This document shows positions 27,688-37,577 of a stretch of 64,000 bases of DNA, piece after piece (position 1 is the stretch's first letter; every line of letters starts with the position of its first letter). Location of the stretch: contig NZ_KQ759763.1 in assembly GCF_001482195.1 (NCBI RefSeq), forward strand, positions 2,503,902-2,567,901, in the 5' to 3' direction. The position numbers and the translations under genes were made by a program. The stretch is from Luteimonas abyssi (lineage in GTDB: Bacteria; Pseudomonadota; Gammaproteobacteria; Xanthomonadales; Xanthomonadaceae). Below the pieces are notes generated by a model. That model worked only from the letters and a program-made list of their open reading frames with translations. It was not told where the DNA came from and searched no databases.

Positions 27688-28638
27688 TCAAGGCGCTGCG
27701 GCGCTCGCCAACTGCCCCCGGTAGCGCTCGGAGAGGATGTTGACCCGCTGCACGTAGCGCTGGGTCTCGCTGAAGGGCGGCACGCCCCCGTGCCGGTCGA
27801 CGGCGCCCTCGCCGGCGTTGTAGCCGGCCGCAGCCAGGGTCAGGTCGCCGTTGAAGCGTCGCAGCAACCAGGCCAGGTACTCCACGCCACCGCGTACGTT
27901 CTCGGCCGGATCGAAGGCATTGCCGACGCCGAACCGCTGCGCGGTGGCGGGCATCAGCTGCATCAGTCCCTGCGCGCCGGCCCGTGACAGGGCGTTCGGG
28001 TTGAAGGCCGACTCGGCGTGCATCACCGCCCGCACGATCGCCTCCTCGACCCCGAACTCACGGGCGGCCGCGCGCACTTCCGCCGCATACGCCTCGGTGT
28101 TGAGCCGCACGTTGCTGAAGTTCACCCCCGGGCTCGGCGCGCAGGCGTGGCAGGTCTCGATGAAGCTGTAGGCGATCGTCCGCATCGCCGTGGCACCCGA
28201 GCCCCGCGCCGGCGGCCGGCTGGTGTAGTGGCGCACGCCGTCCTGGACGTAGGAGTAGAGCTGCCCCTGCACATGCCGGGTGGTCGGCGTGGACGCCGGC
28301 CGTGCGGGTGCCGGCCGTGCGGGTGCCGGCGCAGCGGCCGGTGCGGATGCGGCGGCCGCTGGTGCAGACGTATTCATGAACGTCGCCGGCGCGCTGCCGC
28401 CGACGCTGGCCGGCGAACCGGCCACCCGGCCCGGCTCGGTCACCTTGCCCGCGGCCGCGGGTGCGGCCGGGCGCGGGCGCTCGGGGGTGTAGCCGATCGA
28501 GCGGCACTGGGCACCGGGCACGCGCTTGCTCACGTACTGCGGAATGCCGTCGCCGCTGTCGCACCGGTACAGCGTACCGGCCGCGGCCGGAGCGGCCGCG
28601 AGCACGCAGATGATTGCAATGATCCCCTTGATCCCCAT
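27688..28638 (-). CDS. DUF4124 + lytic transglycosylase (SLT domain)
   Basis: A 316-aa exported protein. After a signal peptide (1-20) comes a DUF4124-like segment ([20 protein letters not shown]), then a long Ala/Pro linker (about 55-118), then a goose-type lysozyme/SLT domain. The catalytic Glu209 lies in [15 protein letters not shown], followed by [18 protein letters not shown] and [12 protein letters not shown], all SLT hallmarks. It should cleave the MurNAc-GlcNAc bond in peptidoglycan. The ATG at 28638 gives a proper signal sequence; the upstream open frame does not. It is divergent from miaB. Confidence 0.92.
   Translation of the reverse strand: MGIKGIIAIICVLAAAPAAAGTLYRCDSGDGIPQYVSKRVPGAQCRSIGYTPERPRPAAPAAAGKVTEPGRVAGSPASVGGSAPATFMNTSAPAAAASAPAAAPAPARPAPARPASTPTTRHVQGQLYSYVQDGVRHYTSRPPARGSGATAMRTIAYSFIETCHACAPSPGVNFSNVRLNTEAYAAEVRAAAREFGVEEAIVRAVMHAESAFNPNALSRAGAQGLMQLMPATAQRFGVGNAFDPAENVRGGVEYLAWLLRRFNGDLTLAAAGYNAGEGAVDRHGGVPPFSETQRYVQRVNILSERYRGQLASAAAP
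28295..28324 (+). repeat. 15-bp tandem duplication in the transglycosylase linker
   Basis: GCCGGCCGTGCGGGT is present twice head to tail (28295-28309 and 28310-28324). On the coding (minus) strand it encodes the repeated Pro-Ala-Arg-Pro-Ala stretch of the linker. In-frame, so it only lengthens a flexible spacer. Confidence 0.7.
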
Positions 28639-28852
28639 CGCGCGCAGTCTCGCCGCAAAGCCCGCGCTTGCCAAGCGGCGCATGCCCGCAGCCGTGACCG
28701 CGCGCACTCTCGGCGCTGGCGGCCGGGCCATGAACGGGGCGCCGTCGCAGGCGTCGCGGCGGCCGCCCCGGTTACACTGCGCCCCGGCCGCCCACGCCTC
28801 CATCCCTTTCGCCATCCGGCCCGGACTCACCGCCGCGCCCCCGGACACGCCC

Positions 28853-30373
28853 ATGACCGCACATACCGCCCGCCCGCAGGCCGCCCTCGGCGACATCCTG
28901 CCGCTCGCCACTCCCGCCCGCACCGTTCCGGACGCGCCCGGCACCGGTTCGCCCGCGTCCGGCAAGCCCGCTTCCGGCAAGCTCTACATCCAGACCCACG
29001 GGTGCCAGATGAACGTGTACGACTCGGACCGCATGGCCGACGTGCTCGCCGCCGCCGAGGGCCTGGAGCTGACCGACCGCGCGGAAGACGCCGACGTCAT
29101 CCTGGTCAACACCTGCTCGATCCGAGAGAAGGCGCAGGAGAAGGTGTTCAGCCAGCTCGGGCGCTGGCGGCTGCTCAAGCAGAGCCGGCTCGAGCGGGAC
29201 GGCCGCGACGTGATCATCGGCGTCGGCGGCTGCGTGGCGTCGCAGGAGGGCGAGGCGATCGTCAAGCGGGCACCGTTCGTGGACCTGGTGTTCGGCCCGC
29301 AGACCCTGCACCGCCTGCCGGAGCTCATCCGCGCCCGCCGCCAGCAGAAGCGGCCGCAGGTCGACATCAGCTTTCCCGAGATCGAGAAGTTCGACGCGAT
29401 GCCCGAGCCGCGTGCCGAGGGGCCGACCGCGTTCGTCTCGATCATGGAAGGCTGCAGCAAGTACTGCAGTTTCTGCGTGGTGCCCTACACCCGTGGCGAG
29501 GAAGTCAGCCGGCCGTTCGAGGACGTGCTGGTGGAAGTCGTGCAGCTGGCGGCCCAGGGCGTGCGCGAGGTCACCCTGCTCGGCCAGAACGTCAACGCCT
29601 ACCGCGGCCCGATGGGCGCCCCCGCCGAGCCGGACGGCGCGGTCACCGACGAGGCCTTCGCCGATCTCGGCCTGCTGATCCGCACCATCGCCGAGATCGA
29701 CGGCATCGAGCGCATCCGCTTCACCACCTCGCACCCGCTGGAGTTCTCCGACTCGCTGATCGAGGCCTACCGCGACGTACCGCAGCTGGCGAACTTCCTG
29801 CACCTGCCGGTGCAGTCGGGCAGCGACCGCATCCTGTCGGCGATGAAGCGCGGGTACACGGCGCTGGAGTTCAAGCAGAAGGTGCGCAAGCTGCGCGCAG
29901 TGCGCCCGCACATCTGCCTGTCCTCGGATTTCATCGTCGGTTTCCCCGGCGAAACCGATGCCGATTTCGAGAAGACCATGACGCTGATCGAGGACGTCGG
30001 CTTCGACCAGAGCTTCTCCTTCATCTATTCGCGCCGGCCCGGCACCCCGGCGTCCGACCTCGCCGACGACACGCCGGACGCGGACAAGCACGCACGGCTC
30101 GAACGCCTGCAGGCGGCGATCAACGCCAACGCCCGGCGCATCAACGAAGCCATGGTGGGCACCGTCCAGCGCGTGCTGGTCGAGGGCGTGTCGCGCAAGA
30201 GCGAGCACGAGCTGACCGGCCGGACCGAGAACATGCGTTTCGTGAACTTCCCCGCGCCGAAGCGGCTGATCGGACAGTTCGTGGATGTGACCATCACCGA
30301 GGCGATGAGCAACTCGCTGCGCGGCCGGGTGGCGCTTGCCGAACCGGAGGTCGCCGCGCCCGCCGCTGGCTGA
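28853..30373 (+). CDS. miaB: tRNA-2-methylthio-N6-isopentenyladenosine37 synthase MiaB
   Basis: A 506-aa radical SAM methylthiotransferase that adds the 2-methylthio group to i6A37 of tRNAs reading UNN codons. The N-terminal UPF0004 domain has three cluster Cys in HGCQMN, NTCSIRE and GGCVASQ. The radical SAM motif is CSKYCSFC, and a TRAM domain closes the protein (about 420-490). An N-terminal extension of about 40 Ala/Pro/Ser-rich residues precedes the family start ([12 protein letters not shown]). The ATG at 28853 is the last one before that; a start still further upstream would only lengthen this tail. Confidence 0.97.
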   Translation: MTAHTARPQAALGDILPLATPARTVPDAPGTGSPASGKPASGKLYIQTHGCQMNVYDSDRMADVLAAAEGLELTDRAEDADVILVNTCSIREKAQEKVFSQLGRWRLLKQSRLERDGRDVIIGVGGCVASQEGEAIVKRAPFVDLVFGPQTLHRLPELIRARRQQKRPQVDISFPEIEKFDAMPEPRAEGPTAFVSIMEGCSKYCSFCVVPYTRGEEVSRPFEDVLVEVVQLAAQGVREVTLLGQNVNAYRGPMGAPAEPDGAVTDEAFADLGLLIRTIAEIDGIERIRFTTSHPLEFSDSLIEAYRDVPQLANFLHLPVQSGSDRILSAMKRGYTALEFKQKVRKLRAVRPHICLSSDFIVGFPGETDADFEKTMTLIEDVGFDQSFSFIYSRRPGTPASDLADDTPDADKHARLERLQAAINANARRINEAMVGTVQRVLVEGVSRKSEHELTGRTENMRFVNFPAPKRLIGQFVDVTITEAMSNSLRGRVALAEPEVAAPAAG

Positions 30374-30455
30374 CCGCACTGTGGCAGCACCCCGCGCCGA
30401 CCGCGGGCGTTCCGCCACGGACGCGTCCATCGTCGGCCACGGGGCCGCGCATGCC

Positions 30456-31550
30456 TCAATCCAGCCGCTTGCGGAAGCGCAGGATCGCCGCCGTCATGGT
30501 GACCGCGGTGAACGCGCACAACGCCGCCACCGCAGGCCACAGCTCCCACAGGCCCGCGCCGCGCAACATCACGCCGCGGATCAAGCGCAGGAAGTGCGTC
30601 ATCGGCAGGAGCTCCGCGCCCCATTGCACCACGTTCGGCATGCCCGCGAACGGAAACATGAAGCCGGAGATCAGGATCGACGGCAGGAACACGAAGATCG
30701 TCATCTGCATCGCCTGGAACTGCGATTGCGCGCGGGTCGAGATCAACAGGCCGAGACTGAGATTGGCCACGATCAGTAACAGCGCGGCCACATACACATC
30801 GAGCAGGCTGCCGCGCAGCGGCACGTCGAAGAACAGGAAGCCCAGCACCAGGATCAGCGTCGTCTGGATCAGCCCGATGACGGCGTAGGGCATCACCTTG
30901 GCCACCATCAGTTCGCTGCGGCTGAGCGGCGTGGCGATCAGCAGTTCCATGTTGCCGCGTTCGCGCTCGCGCACGATCGCCATCGCGGTGAACATCACCA
31001 TCGTCATGGTCAGGATGATGCCGATCAGCCCCGGCACGATCGTCACCGCCGAGCGCCGCTCCGGATTGTAGAAACTCACCACCTCGATCTCCGGCGACGC
31101 GCGGGCGCCGCGCGCCCCGCCGGGCCCTTCCAGCGGCAACTGGGCGAGCTGGTTGGCTGCCGCCTGCACGACCGTATCGGTGCCGTCGACCATCACCTGC
31201 ACCGCCGGCCGCTCATCGACGAGGCGGCGCTCGAAATCCGGAGGAATCACGACCCCCACGCTGATCTCGCCACGCCGCAGCCGCTCCACCAGTTCCTGCG
31301 GCGTATCGACCACGGCGACGGTCTCGATGATTCCGGTGGCGGTCATGTCCATCACCGCCGCGCGCGACGTCGCGGTCATCGCCTGGTCGGCGACCGCCGC
31401 GTCCAGGTTGCGGGGGTTGAAGTTGATGGCGTAGCCGAACAAGAGCAGATCGATGACCGGGATCGCCACGATCATCGCCAGACTGATCCGGTCGCGGCGG
31501 ATCTGCCGCAGCTCCTTCAGCACCACCGCCCAGAGCCGACGCAGGTTCAA
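30456..31550 (-). CDS. ABC-2 type transporter permease (YbhS/YbhR-like)
   Basis: A 364-aa ABC-2 permease. The N-terminal helix is in ISLAMIVAIPVIDLLLFGYAIN. A large extracytoplasmic domain (about 45-165) follows, then five more helices, with the family motif AIVRERERGNMELL between helices 2 and 3. The start appears to be TTG at 31550, overlapping the ATPase stop as TTGA; it gives the conserved NLRRLWAVVLKELRQIRRDR N-terminus. Order is regulator, membrane-fusion protein, ATPase, permease. E. coli ybhGFSR has two permease genes; here I see one. Confidence 0.92.
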   Translation of the reverse strand: MNLRRLWAVVLKELRQIRRDRISLAMIVAIPVIDLLLFGYAINFNPRNLDAAVADQAMTATSRAAVMDMTATGIIETVAVVDTPQELVERLRRGEISVGVVIPPDFERRLVDERPAVQVMVDGTDTVVQAAANQLAQLPLEGPGGARGARASPEIEVVSFYNPERRSAVTIVPGLIGIILTMTMVMFTAMAIVRERERGNMELLIATPLSRSELMVAKVMPYAVIGLIQTTLILVLGFLFFDVPLRGSLLDVYVAALLLIVANLSLGLLISTRAQSQFQAMQMTIFVFLPSILISGFMFPFAGMPNVVQWGAELLPMTHFLRLIRGVMLRGAGLWELWPAVAALCAFTAVTMTAAILRFRKRLD

Positions 31551-32542
31551 ACCCCGTGCTCCCCGCGTTCGTGCCCGCGCGTCGCCGCCACGAACACGTC
31601 CTCGAGGTCCGGCGTCGATGCCGTCACCGCCGCGTCCACGCCGGCGTGGCGCAGGGCATCGCCCACCGCGATCTCCACATCCGCGCCCGGGCGCGCCAGC
31701 ACCCGCAGGCTGTTGCCGATCTGGGCGACGCTGAGCACCCCCGGCAGGTCCGCCAGCACCTGGTGCGCGCGCCGCGGGCGCGCCGCCTGCACCTCCACCG
31801 TCCGCCCGCGCAGATCCGCCGCGAGCGCGCCCGGCGCCCCGTCGGCGACCAGCACGCCGCGATCCAGGATCGCGATGCGATGGCAGCGCTCGGCTTCGTC
31901 CATGTAGTGGGTGGACACCAGCAGCGTGGTGCCGTCGTCGGCCAGTTCGAACAGTTTTTCCCAGAAATCGCGGCGCGACTCGGGATCGACCGCGCTCGTC
32001 GGTTCGTCCAGGAACAGCAGCTCCGGCTCGTGGATGACCGCAGCCGCCAGCGCCAGCCGCTGTTTCTGGCCGCCGCTCAAGGTCCCGGCCAGCTGCGGCT
32101 GGCGGTCGCCGAAGTGGTAACGCTCGATCAGCGCTTCGACGCGCGCCCGGCTCGCCTGACGCGACAACCCGTACACGGCCGCCATGAACTCCAGGTTCTC
32201 GCGCACGGACAGGTCCTCGAACAGCGAAAACTTCTGGGTCATGTAGCCGATCCGCAAGCGCAACGCGTCCGCCTCGTCCGGCACCCGGAGGCCGAGCACC
32301 TCGATGTCGCCGGCACTCGGCGTGAGCAGCCCGCACAGCATCCGGATCGTGGTCGACTTGCCCGAGCCGTTCGGCCCCAGGAAACCGTACACATGCGCAC
32401 GCGGCACGGTGAGGTCGACCGCGTCGACCGCCTTCAACGCACCGAATCGCTTGCTCAGCCCGCGTGCGCGGATGGCGACGTCGTCCACGCCATCGCGTAC
32501 CGGCACCCGCTCCGGCCCAGACTCGGACTCAGGGGCGACCAT
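31547..32542 (-). CDS. ABC transporter ATP-binding protein (YbhF-like, single domain)
   Basis: A 331-aa nucleotide-binding subunit. Walker A is GPNGSGKST (56-64), the signature is LSGGQKQRLALA, and Walker B is LLFLDEPTSAVDP, followed by the H-loop in VSTHYMDEAERC. The C-terminal 80 residues form a DrrA-like extension. E. coli YbhF fuses two such domains; here there is one, presumably acting as a dimer with the permease. It overlaps the membrane-fusion gene by 14 bases and the permease by 4. Confidence 0.94.
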   Translation of the reverse strand: MVAPESESGPERVPVRDGVDDVAIRARGLSKRFGALKAVDAVDLTVPRAHVYGFLGPNGSGKSTTIRMLCGLLTPSAGDIEVLGLRVPDEADALRLRIGYMTQKFSLFEDLSVRENLEFMAAVYGLSRQASRARVEALIERYHFGDRQPQLAGTLSGGQKQRLALAAAVIHEPELLFLDEPTSAVDPESRRDFWEKLFELADDGTTLLVSTHYMDEAERCHRIAILDRGVLVADGAPGALAADLRGRTVEVQAARPRRAHQVLADLPGVLSVAQIGNSLRVLARPGADVEIAVGDALRHAGVDAAVTASTPDLEDVFVAATRGHERGEHGV

Positions 32543-33554
32543 CGAACGTCACCCGCAACGGCAGGCCGGCCGGCAGATCGCCGGCATCGTCCAGTGTCAC
32601 TTCGGCCAGATAGCTCAGACGCGTCGCATCGCGACCGGTGAGCGCGTAGTACGGCGTGAAGGTGGGCTCGCTGCGGACCATCCGCACGCGCCCGGCGTAA
32701 CGGCGTTCGCCACCGGCACCGACCAGGACCGTGGCGCGGTCGCCGACCGCGACCCCGGCTCGCAGCGGCTCGGGCACGTAGACCCGTGCATACGGGGTGT
32801 CGCCCACCAGCAGCACGGCCAACGGCGCACCCACCGGCGCCTCGTCGCCCAGCCGGTACGGCAGGCTGTCGACCCGGCCAGCGCGGGGCGCGATCACTTC
32901 GAGGCGTCCACTGGTGACCGCCTGTCCGCGCAGTTGCGCTTCGGCGGCCGCAAGCGCGGCTTCGGCCTGTGCGATCTGCTCGGGGCGTACGCCGTTACGC
33001 AGCTCCTCGAGCGCCGCAGCGGCCGCCGCGACCTGCGCCCGGGCATTGCCGGCCGCGGCACGGGCACGATCCACATCGGCCGCCGAGACCAACTGGCGCT
33101 GCCCCAGCGGCTGGACCCGCGCGTAGTAAGCCTGCGCGTCGCGGGCCTGCGCCTGCGCGGCGGCGAGGTTGGCCCGCGCCTGGTCGATGTCTTCGCGCCG
33201 GGCGCCATTGCGCAGTTCGTCGAGCGCCTCCTGCTGGCGGGCCACGTCGGCCTGCGCCGCAGCCAGTTGCGCGTCGCCGCGGGTCTGTTCGAGCGCGAGG
33301 ATGCGTGCACCCGCCTCGACCCGGTCGCCTTCGCGTACGGCGATGTCGACGATGCGCTCGGCGGCCGGGGCCGGCAGCGCGATACGGTCGTATTCGAGCG
33401 TTCCCAGCGCTTCGTTCGCCGGCGGCGCGCAACCGGCGAGCGCCAGCACCGCGATCGCAACGGCGCATGCCGCGACCGGCCAGCGCGCGCGCGTGCCGGA
33501 AGACCCCGACCGTGCGATGCCCGGGGTGCGCGGGAGGCGGGGGATCGACATCAT
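32529..33554 (-). CDS. HlyD/YbhG-type membrane-fusion lipoprotein
   Basis: A 341-aa periplasmic adaptor. The N-terminus carries a lipobox LAGC with Cys42 as lipidation site, so it is probably anchored in the inner membrane. The coiled-coil arm is built from two similar stretches (ELRNGARREDIDQARANLA and ELRNGVRPEQIAQAEAALA), as in YbhG/EmrA-like adaptors. Lipoyl and beta-barrel parts flank the arm. The start is MM at 33554, where ATGA overlaps the TetR stop. It should connect the ABC pump to a TolC-like outer-membrane channel encoded elsewhere. Confidence 0.93.
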   Translation of the reverse strand: MMSIPRLPRTPGIARSGSSGTRARWPVAACAVAIAVLALAGCAPPANEALGTLEYDRIALPAPAAERIVDIAVREGDRVEAGARILALEQTRGDAQLAAAQADVARQQEALDELRNGARREDIDQARANLAAAQAQARDAQAYYARVQPLGQRQLVSAADVDRARAAAGNARAQVAAAAAALEELRNGVRPEQIAQAEAALAAAEAQLRGQAVTSGRLEVIAPRAGRVDSLPYRLGDEAPVGAPLAVLLVGDTPYARVYVPEPLRAGVAVGDRATVLVGAGGERRYAGRVRMVRSEPTFTPYYALTGRDATRLSYLAEVTLDDAGDLPAGLPLRVTFDGRP

Positions 33555-34261
33555 TCCGGGAGCTCCAGGCCGCGTTCCAGCAGGGCGAGCGCGTGGCTGC
33601 GGATGTGATCGATCCCCAGATCCTCGCTGTCGAACAGTTGCCGCCAGATCGGCGTACCCGATGCCGGGAACAGGGTCAGCCCGACCAGCGACACCATCAC
33701 CAGACGCGGATCGAGACCGGCGTTGAGCCGGCCGGCGGCCTGCTCCCGGGCGACGCGGCCGGCCATGAACGTGGCGATTTCCGGCGCCAGCCGGGTGACC
33801 AGCAGATCGCGCAATGCACCGCCTTCGCTGACCACTTCGCGGATCCACAGCGGCGGCAGCCACGGATGGCGCGCGATCAACCCGCAGATCGCCTCAACGA
33901 AAGCCGTCAACAGCTGGCGCAGCGGCGCATCCGGCATCCCCAGCAGGGTTTCGCGTACCTGCGCGAATACCGGCATCAAGCGCTCGGCGATCACCGCCTC
34001 GAACAGACCGGCGGTATCGGTGAAGTAGTAATGCAGCAGGGCGGGCGTCACGCCCGCCTCGCGGGCGATGTCGCGCAGGGACGTGGCCGCGATGCCCTTG
34101 CGCACGTAGCAGGCGAGTGCGGCATCGAGCGCGGCGTCGCGGCGGCCGGCCTCGCCGCCGCTCGGACGCCCCGGCGCGCGCCGTTTACGCGGGGTGCCGG
34201 GCGCCTCCGGCGTCGGATCGGGAGAGGTCTGGGGTGTGCGGTCGACTGCCATGCTCGCCAT
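33551..34261 (-). CDS. TetR/AcrR-family repressor (CecR/YbiH-like)
   Basis: A 236-aa regulator. The N-terminal HTH (SLRDIAREAGVTPALLHYYF) lies at about residues 62-82 after a long Pro/Arg-rich tail; the rest is the helical ligand domain. In E. coli a TetR regulator (cecR/ybiH) lies beside ybhGFSR, so the arrangement is conserved. Starts at 34279, 34261 and 34252 are possible. I prefer 34261, because the 34279 codon would lie inside the perfect palindrome that looks like its operator. It is the first gene of the exporter operon and probably autoregulated. Confidence 0.88.
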   Translation of the reverse strand: MASMAVDRTPQTSPDPTPEAPGTPRKRRAPGRPSGGEAGRRDAALDAALACYVRKGIAATSLRDIAREAGVTPALLHYYFTDTAGLFEAVIAERLMPVFAQVRETLLGMPDAPLRQLLTAFVEAICGLIARHPWLPPLWIREVVSEGGALRDLLVTRLAPEIATFMAGRVAREQAAGRLNAGLDPRLVMVSLVGLTLFPASGTPIWRQLFDSEDLGIDHIRSHALALLERGLELPE

Positions 34262-34263
34262 TA

Positions 34264-34283
34264 TTAATTGACCGGTCAATTAA
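34264..34283. promoter_or_regulatory. 20-bp perfect palindrome, likely TetR operator
   Basis: TTAATTGACCGGTCAATTAA is a perfect 20-bp palindrome, AT-rich at its edges in an otherwise GC-rich region. It abuts the TetR gene start and lies 64 bases before the divergent phoH-like gene. Position and symmetry suit a TetR dimer site controlling the exporter operon; an effect on phoH is possible. Confidence 0.75.
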
Positions 34284-34347
34284 AGTGCGAATCGCGCCTG
34301 AACATGCGGCGCCCGGGGCCCACCGAGTGCGCTACTCTCCGCGCCCT

Positions 34348-35331
34348 ATGCCGATGCCCGCTCAGACCGACTTCCCCCTCGAACCCGCCGACACCGAGCG
34401 ACTCGCCAACCTGGCGGGCCCGTTCGATGCCCACCTGCGCCAGATCGAGCTGCGTCTGGGCGTCGAGATCGCCAACCGCGGCCCGGTCTTCCGCATCCAC
34501 GGACGCGATGCCGAGACCGTGCGCCGGACCGAGGCGCTGCTGCGCCGGCTCTACGATGAGACGGCAAGCGAGGTGTTCGACGCCCAGGCGATCAACCTGC
34601 GCCTGTCCGACGCCAATGTCGCCGCGGACGAGGACTACGCACCGCAGGAGGTCGCGGTGAAGGTCAAGCGCGGCACCGTGCGCGGTCGTGGCGCGAACCA
34701 AGGCAAGTACCTGCACGCCATCGCCACCCACGACATCAACTTCGGCATCGGCCCGGCCGGCACCGGCAAGACGTTCCTGGCCGTGGCCATGGCGGTCGAG
34801 GCGCTGAACGAGGCCCGGGTGCAACGGCTGGTGCTGGTAAGGCCGGCCGTCGAAGCCGGCGAGAAGCTCGGCTTCCTGCCCGGCGATCTCTCGCAGAAGG
34901 TCGATCCCTACCTGCGGCCGCTGTACGACGCGCTGTACGAAATGCTGGGCGTGGAAAAGGTCGCCAAGCTGCTGGAACGCAACGTCATCGAGATCGCGCC
35001 GCTGGCGTACATGCGCGGGCGCACGCTCAACGATGCGTTCGTGATCCTCGACGAGGCGCAGAACACCACCATCGAGCAGATGAAGATGTTCCTGACCCGG
35101 CTCGGCTTCGGCTCCACCGCGGTGGTCACCGGCGACCTCACCCAGATCGACCTCCCCAAGCATGTGAAATCCGGCCTGCGCGACGGCATCGACGTCTTGC
35201 GCGCGGTGGAAGGGGTCAGCTTCACCTTCTTCGAAGCGCGCGATGTCGTACGCCATCCCCTGGTCGCACGGATCGTCAACGCGTACGAGCGCCGCGACGC
35301 CAAGGACAACGAGACCGGTCCATCGGTTTGA
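34348..35331 (+). CDS. ybeZ: PhoH-like ATPase (YbeZ)
   Basis: A 327-aa PhoH-family P-loop protein. An N-terminal KH-like region (about 20-85) precedes the nucleotide-binding domain with Walker A GPAGTGKT at 135-142 and Walker [26 protein letters not shown] and GDLTQIDLP are further family signatures. In E. coli the ybeZ-ybeY-ybeX genes cluster, and YbeZ interacts with the YbeY endoribonuclease. Gene order phoH-ybeY-corC is retained here. ATG 34348 gives the family N-terminus; the earlier frame overlaps the TetR promoter. Confidence 0.95.
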   Translation: MPMPAQTDFPLEPADTERLANLAGPFDAHLRQIELRLGVEIANRGPVFRIHGRDAETVRRTEALLRRLYDETASEVFDAQAINLRLSDANVAADEDYAPQEVAVKVKRGTVRGRGANQGKYLHAIATHDINFGIGPAGTGKTFLAVAMAVEALNEARVQRLVLVRPAVEAGEKLGFLPGDLSQKVDPYLRPLYDALYEMLGVEKVAKLLERNVIEIAPLAYMRGRTLNDAFVILDEAQNTTIEQMKMFLTRLGFGSTAVVTGDLTQIDLPKHVKSGLRDGIDVLRAVEGVSFTFFEARDVVRHPLVARIVNAYERRDAKDNETGPSV

Positions 35332-35390
35332 CCGCCGCTCCGGCCGCATGCATCCCCTGCAAGCGCCGGCAAAACGCCTACAATCGACCG

Positions 35391-35879
35391 ATGACCCAGG
35401 GTCCCATCCGTCTCGATGTCGCGGTCGGCTATGCGACACCCCGCAAGGGCGTGCCCGCTGCGGTGAGCTTCCGCAGATGGACGGCGGCGGCGCTGAAGGG
35501 ACGCATCCGCGAGGCCGACCTCGCCATCCGCATCGTCGGCAGCCGCGAGGGGCGTGCGCTCAACCGGCACTATCGCGGCAAGGACTACGCCACCAACGTG
35601 CTGAGCTTCCCCACCGAGCTGCCCGAAGGGCTGCCCGAAGGGGTGCGCCTGCCGCTACTCGGGGACCTGGTGATCTGCGCACCGGTCGTCGCACGCGAGG
35701 CGCGCGAGCAACGCAAACCGCTCAACGCCCACTACGCGCATCTGACCGTCCATGGCGTGCTCCACCTGCTGGGCTGGGACCACGAGGACGCCCGCGAAGC
35801 GGAATGCATGGAGCAGCTCGAGCGCGAGATTCTGGCCGAACTCGGCATCGACGATCCCTACCTCGACACTGCGCCCTGA
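35391..35879 (+). CDS. ybeY: endoribonuclease YbeY
   Basis: A 162-aa UPF0054/YbeY metalloenzyme acting in 16S rRNA maturation and ribosome quality control. The zinc motif [11 protein letters not shown] supplies three His ligands. The segments [12 protein letters not shown] and LGDLVIC are conserved. ATG 35391 gives the usual length. A TTG at 35328 overlapping the phoH stop (TTGA) would add 21 residues that do not resemble the family, although such coupling occurs elsewhere in this window. Confidence 0.94.
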   Translation: MTQGPIRLDVAVGYATPRKGVPAAVSFRRWTAAALKGRIREADLAIRIVGSREGRALNRHYRGKDYATNVLSFPTELPEGLPEGVRLPLLGDLVICAPVVAREAREQRKPLNAHYAHLTVHGVLHLLGWDHEDAREAECMEQLEREILAELGIDDPYLDTAP

Positions 35880-35946
35880 CCCGGCGCGCGGTCGATGCGC
35901 GGCCGCGACCACGCAGGCGCCACAGCCCGGACGCCGGCCATTCCGG

Positions 35947-36474
35947 TCAGAGGCAGTCGCTCAGGCCGTCGTAAATGGAGCGGCCCGCACCGGGCAGCGG
36001 CGCGTACAACGGCGCCACGCCGTCGACCGCGGCCAGCAACGCTTCCACGGTGGTGCCCGGCGCCAGCGGCGCCACGCACTGCCAGGTCGGCACCTCGATC
36101 GTGAGCGCACCGGTCCGGAGGTCGACCTCCTCGTGGCTGGCCGCGAAGCTCCACGCACAGGAAGCGATCCGGCCGCTGGCCAGGTGCACCGAGCAGGTGA
36201 ACCGCAAGGCTTCGATGTTGGTGTACTCGCCTTCACAAAAGGTATCCCCGCAGATCTGGTCGAAATCCCGGGCCAGCTCCCAGGTCATCCGGAACCAGGC
36301 GTTGATCAGGGCGTCGTGGCCGCGGGTATAGCCCGAAACGTCGCTGTAGCCCGCATCGGCCCGGGCCGACACCGGCGCGGCGACGACGACGGCAAGCGCG
36401 GTGGCGAGCGCGATCCGCCTCGCACGGGACGGGACCCGACGGGATGGGCGGGACGGGGACGTGGCTCCGGACAT
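35947..36474 (-). CDS. exported Cys-containing protein, unknown
   Basis: A 175-aa protein. An Arg-rich n-region, hydrophobic core (IALATALAVVVAAPVSA) and ARA-type site form a signal peptide of about 38 residues. The mature chain has six Cys (ICGDTFCEGEY, FTCSV, SCAW, WQC and a C-terminal CL), an even number suited to three disulfides in the periplasm. I do not recognise the family. The ATG at 36474 places the Arg cluster properly. It lies antisense between ybeY and corC and breaks that cluster. Confidence 0.65.
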   Translation of the reverse strand: MSGATSPSRPSRRVPSRARRIALATALAVVVAAPVSARADAGYSDVSGYTRGHDALINAWFRMTWELARDFDQICGDTFCEGEYTNIEALRFTCSVHLASGRIASCAWSFAASHEEVDLRTGALTIEVPTWQCVAPLAPGTTVEALLAAVDGVAPLYAPLPGAGRSIYDGLSDCL

Positions 36475-36692
36475 GGGACGGTCCTGGCTGGGGGAGGAAG
36501 TCGGATCATCTCCGCGCCAGGCGGCCGCGGGCAGCCCCTTTCCGCCGCATGCCCGCGTAGGATTTCGCCCCGGTCGCACCCCGGATTCCAGGCCACGGGC
36601 CCCGGTCCGCCACGCCCGCGCTGGACACGGCCCGAGGTGGTCGCGCTAGACTTCTCCCGACGCCCTATCCCCCGGGCGCCGATACCGCCACG

Positions 36693-37577
36693 ATGTCTGA
36701 AGACGACAGTAGTTCCTCCTCCCCCTCCGAATCCCAGGACAAGCGCCGCAGCTGGCTCGATCGCATCAGTTCGGCGATCTCAGGCGAACCGACCACCCGC
36801 GAGGATCTCGTCGAGATTCTCCGCGACGCCCAGACCGACGGCCTGATCGAAGCCGACACGCTGCGCATGATGGAAGGCGCGATCAACGTCTCCGGCATGA
36901 GCGTGGCCGACGTCATGGTGCCGCGTTCGCAGATGGTCGCGCTCGACATCGAGGCCGATTTCAGCGATCTGATGCGCGAGATGGTCGACTCCGGCCACTC
37001 CCGCTTCCCGGTCCACGGCGAAGACAAGGACGAGGTGCTGGGCATCCTGCTGGCCAAGGATCTGCTGCGCGGCGTGGTGCCGGGCAGCCCCGCGGTCAAC
37101 GTCCGCGAGTTGTTGCGCCCGGCGGTGCTGATCCCCGAATCCAAGCGCCTGGACGTGCTGCTGCGGGAATTCCGCCAGTCGCGCAACCACATGGCGATCG
37201 TCATCGACGAGTACGGCGGCGTGGCCGGACTGATCACGATCGAGGACGTGCTGGAGGAAATCGTCGGCGAGATCGACGACGAGTACGACGAGGCCGAGGA
37301 CGCCAGCGCGCTGATCGCCGCGCAGGCCGACGGTCAGTACCTGGTCAACGCGCTGACTCCGATCGAGGATTTCAACGCACGCTTCGGCGCCGATTTCGGC
37401 GACGACGAGTACGACACCATCGGCGGCCTCGTCACCGCGGCCATCGGCCATTTGCCCGAGGCGGGCGAAGAACTGACGCTGGGCCGGTTCGGCTTCCGCG
37501 TGGCCCGCGCCGACACCCGCCGGCTGCACGCGCTGCACGTGAGCGTGCACGCGGACCCCGCGCCCGAGGCCGAATGA
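36693..37577 (+). CDS. corC: CorC/YbeX family CBS-domain protein
   Basis: A 294-aa cytoplasmic protein. A Ser-rich N-terminus is followed by two CBS domains (about 70-190; VMVPRSQMVALD and GHSRFPVHGEDKDEVLGILL mark the first) and a CorC_HlyC transporter-associated domain (about 205-285). YbeX is linked to magnesium homeostasis and ribosome metabolism, matching its conserved place near phoH and ybeY. Its stop overlaps the DUF4105 start by 4 bases. The usual lnt neighbour is absent. Confidence 0.95.
   Translation: MSEDDSSSSSPSESQDKRRSWLDRISSAISGEPTTREDLVEILRDAQTDGLIEADTLRMMEGAINVSGMSVADVMVPRSQMVALDIEADFSDLMREMVDSGHSRFPVHGEDKDEVLGILLAKDLLRGVVPGSPAVNVRELLRPAVLIPESKRLDVLLREFRQSRNHMAIVIDEYGGVAGLITIEDVLEEIVGEIDDEYDEAEDASALIAAQADGQYLVNALTPIEDFNARFGADFGDDEYDTIGGLVTAAIGHLPEAGEELTLGRFGFRVARADTRRLHALHVSVHADPAPEAE

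Noticed and set aside
28295..28324. 15-bp tandem repeat as a phase-variation tract
   Set aside because: Only two copies, in frame, in a Pro/Ala linker; changes would not shift the frame.
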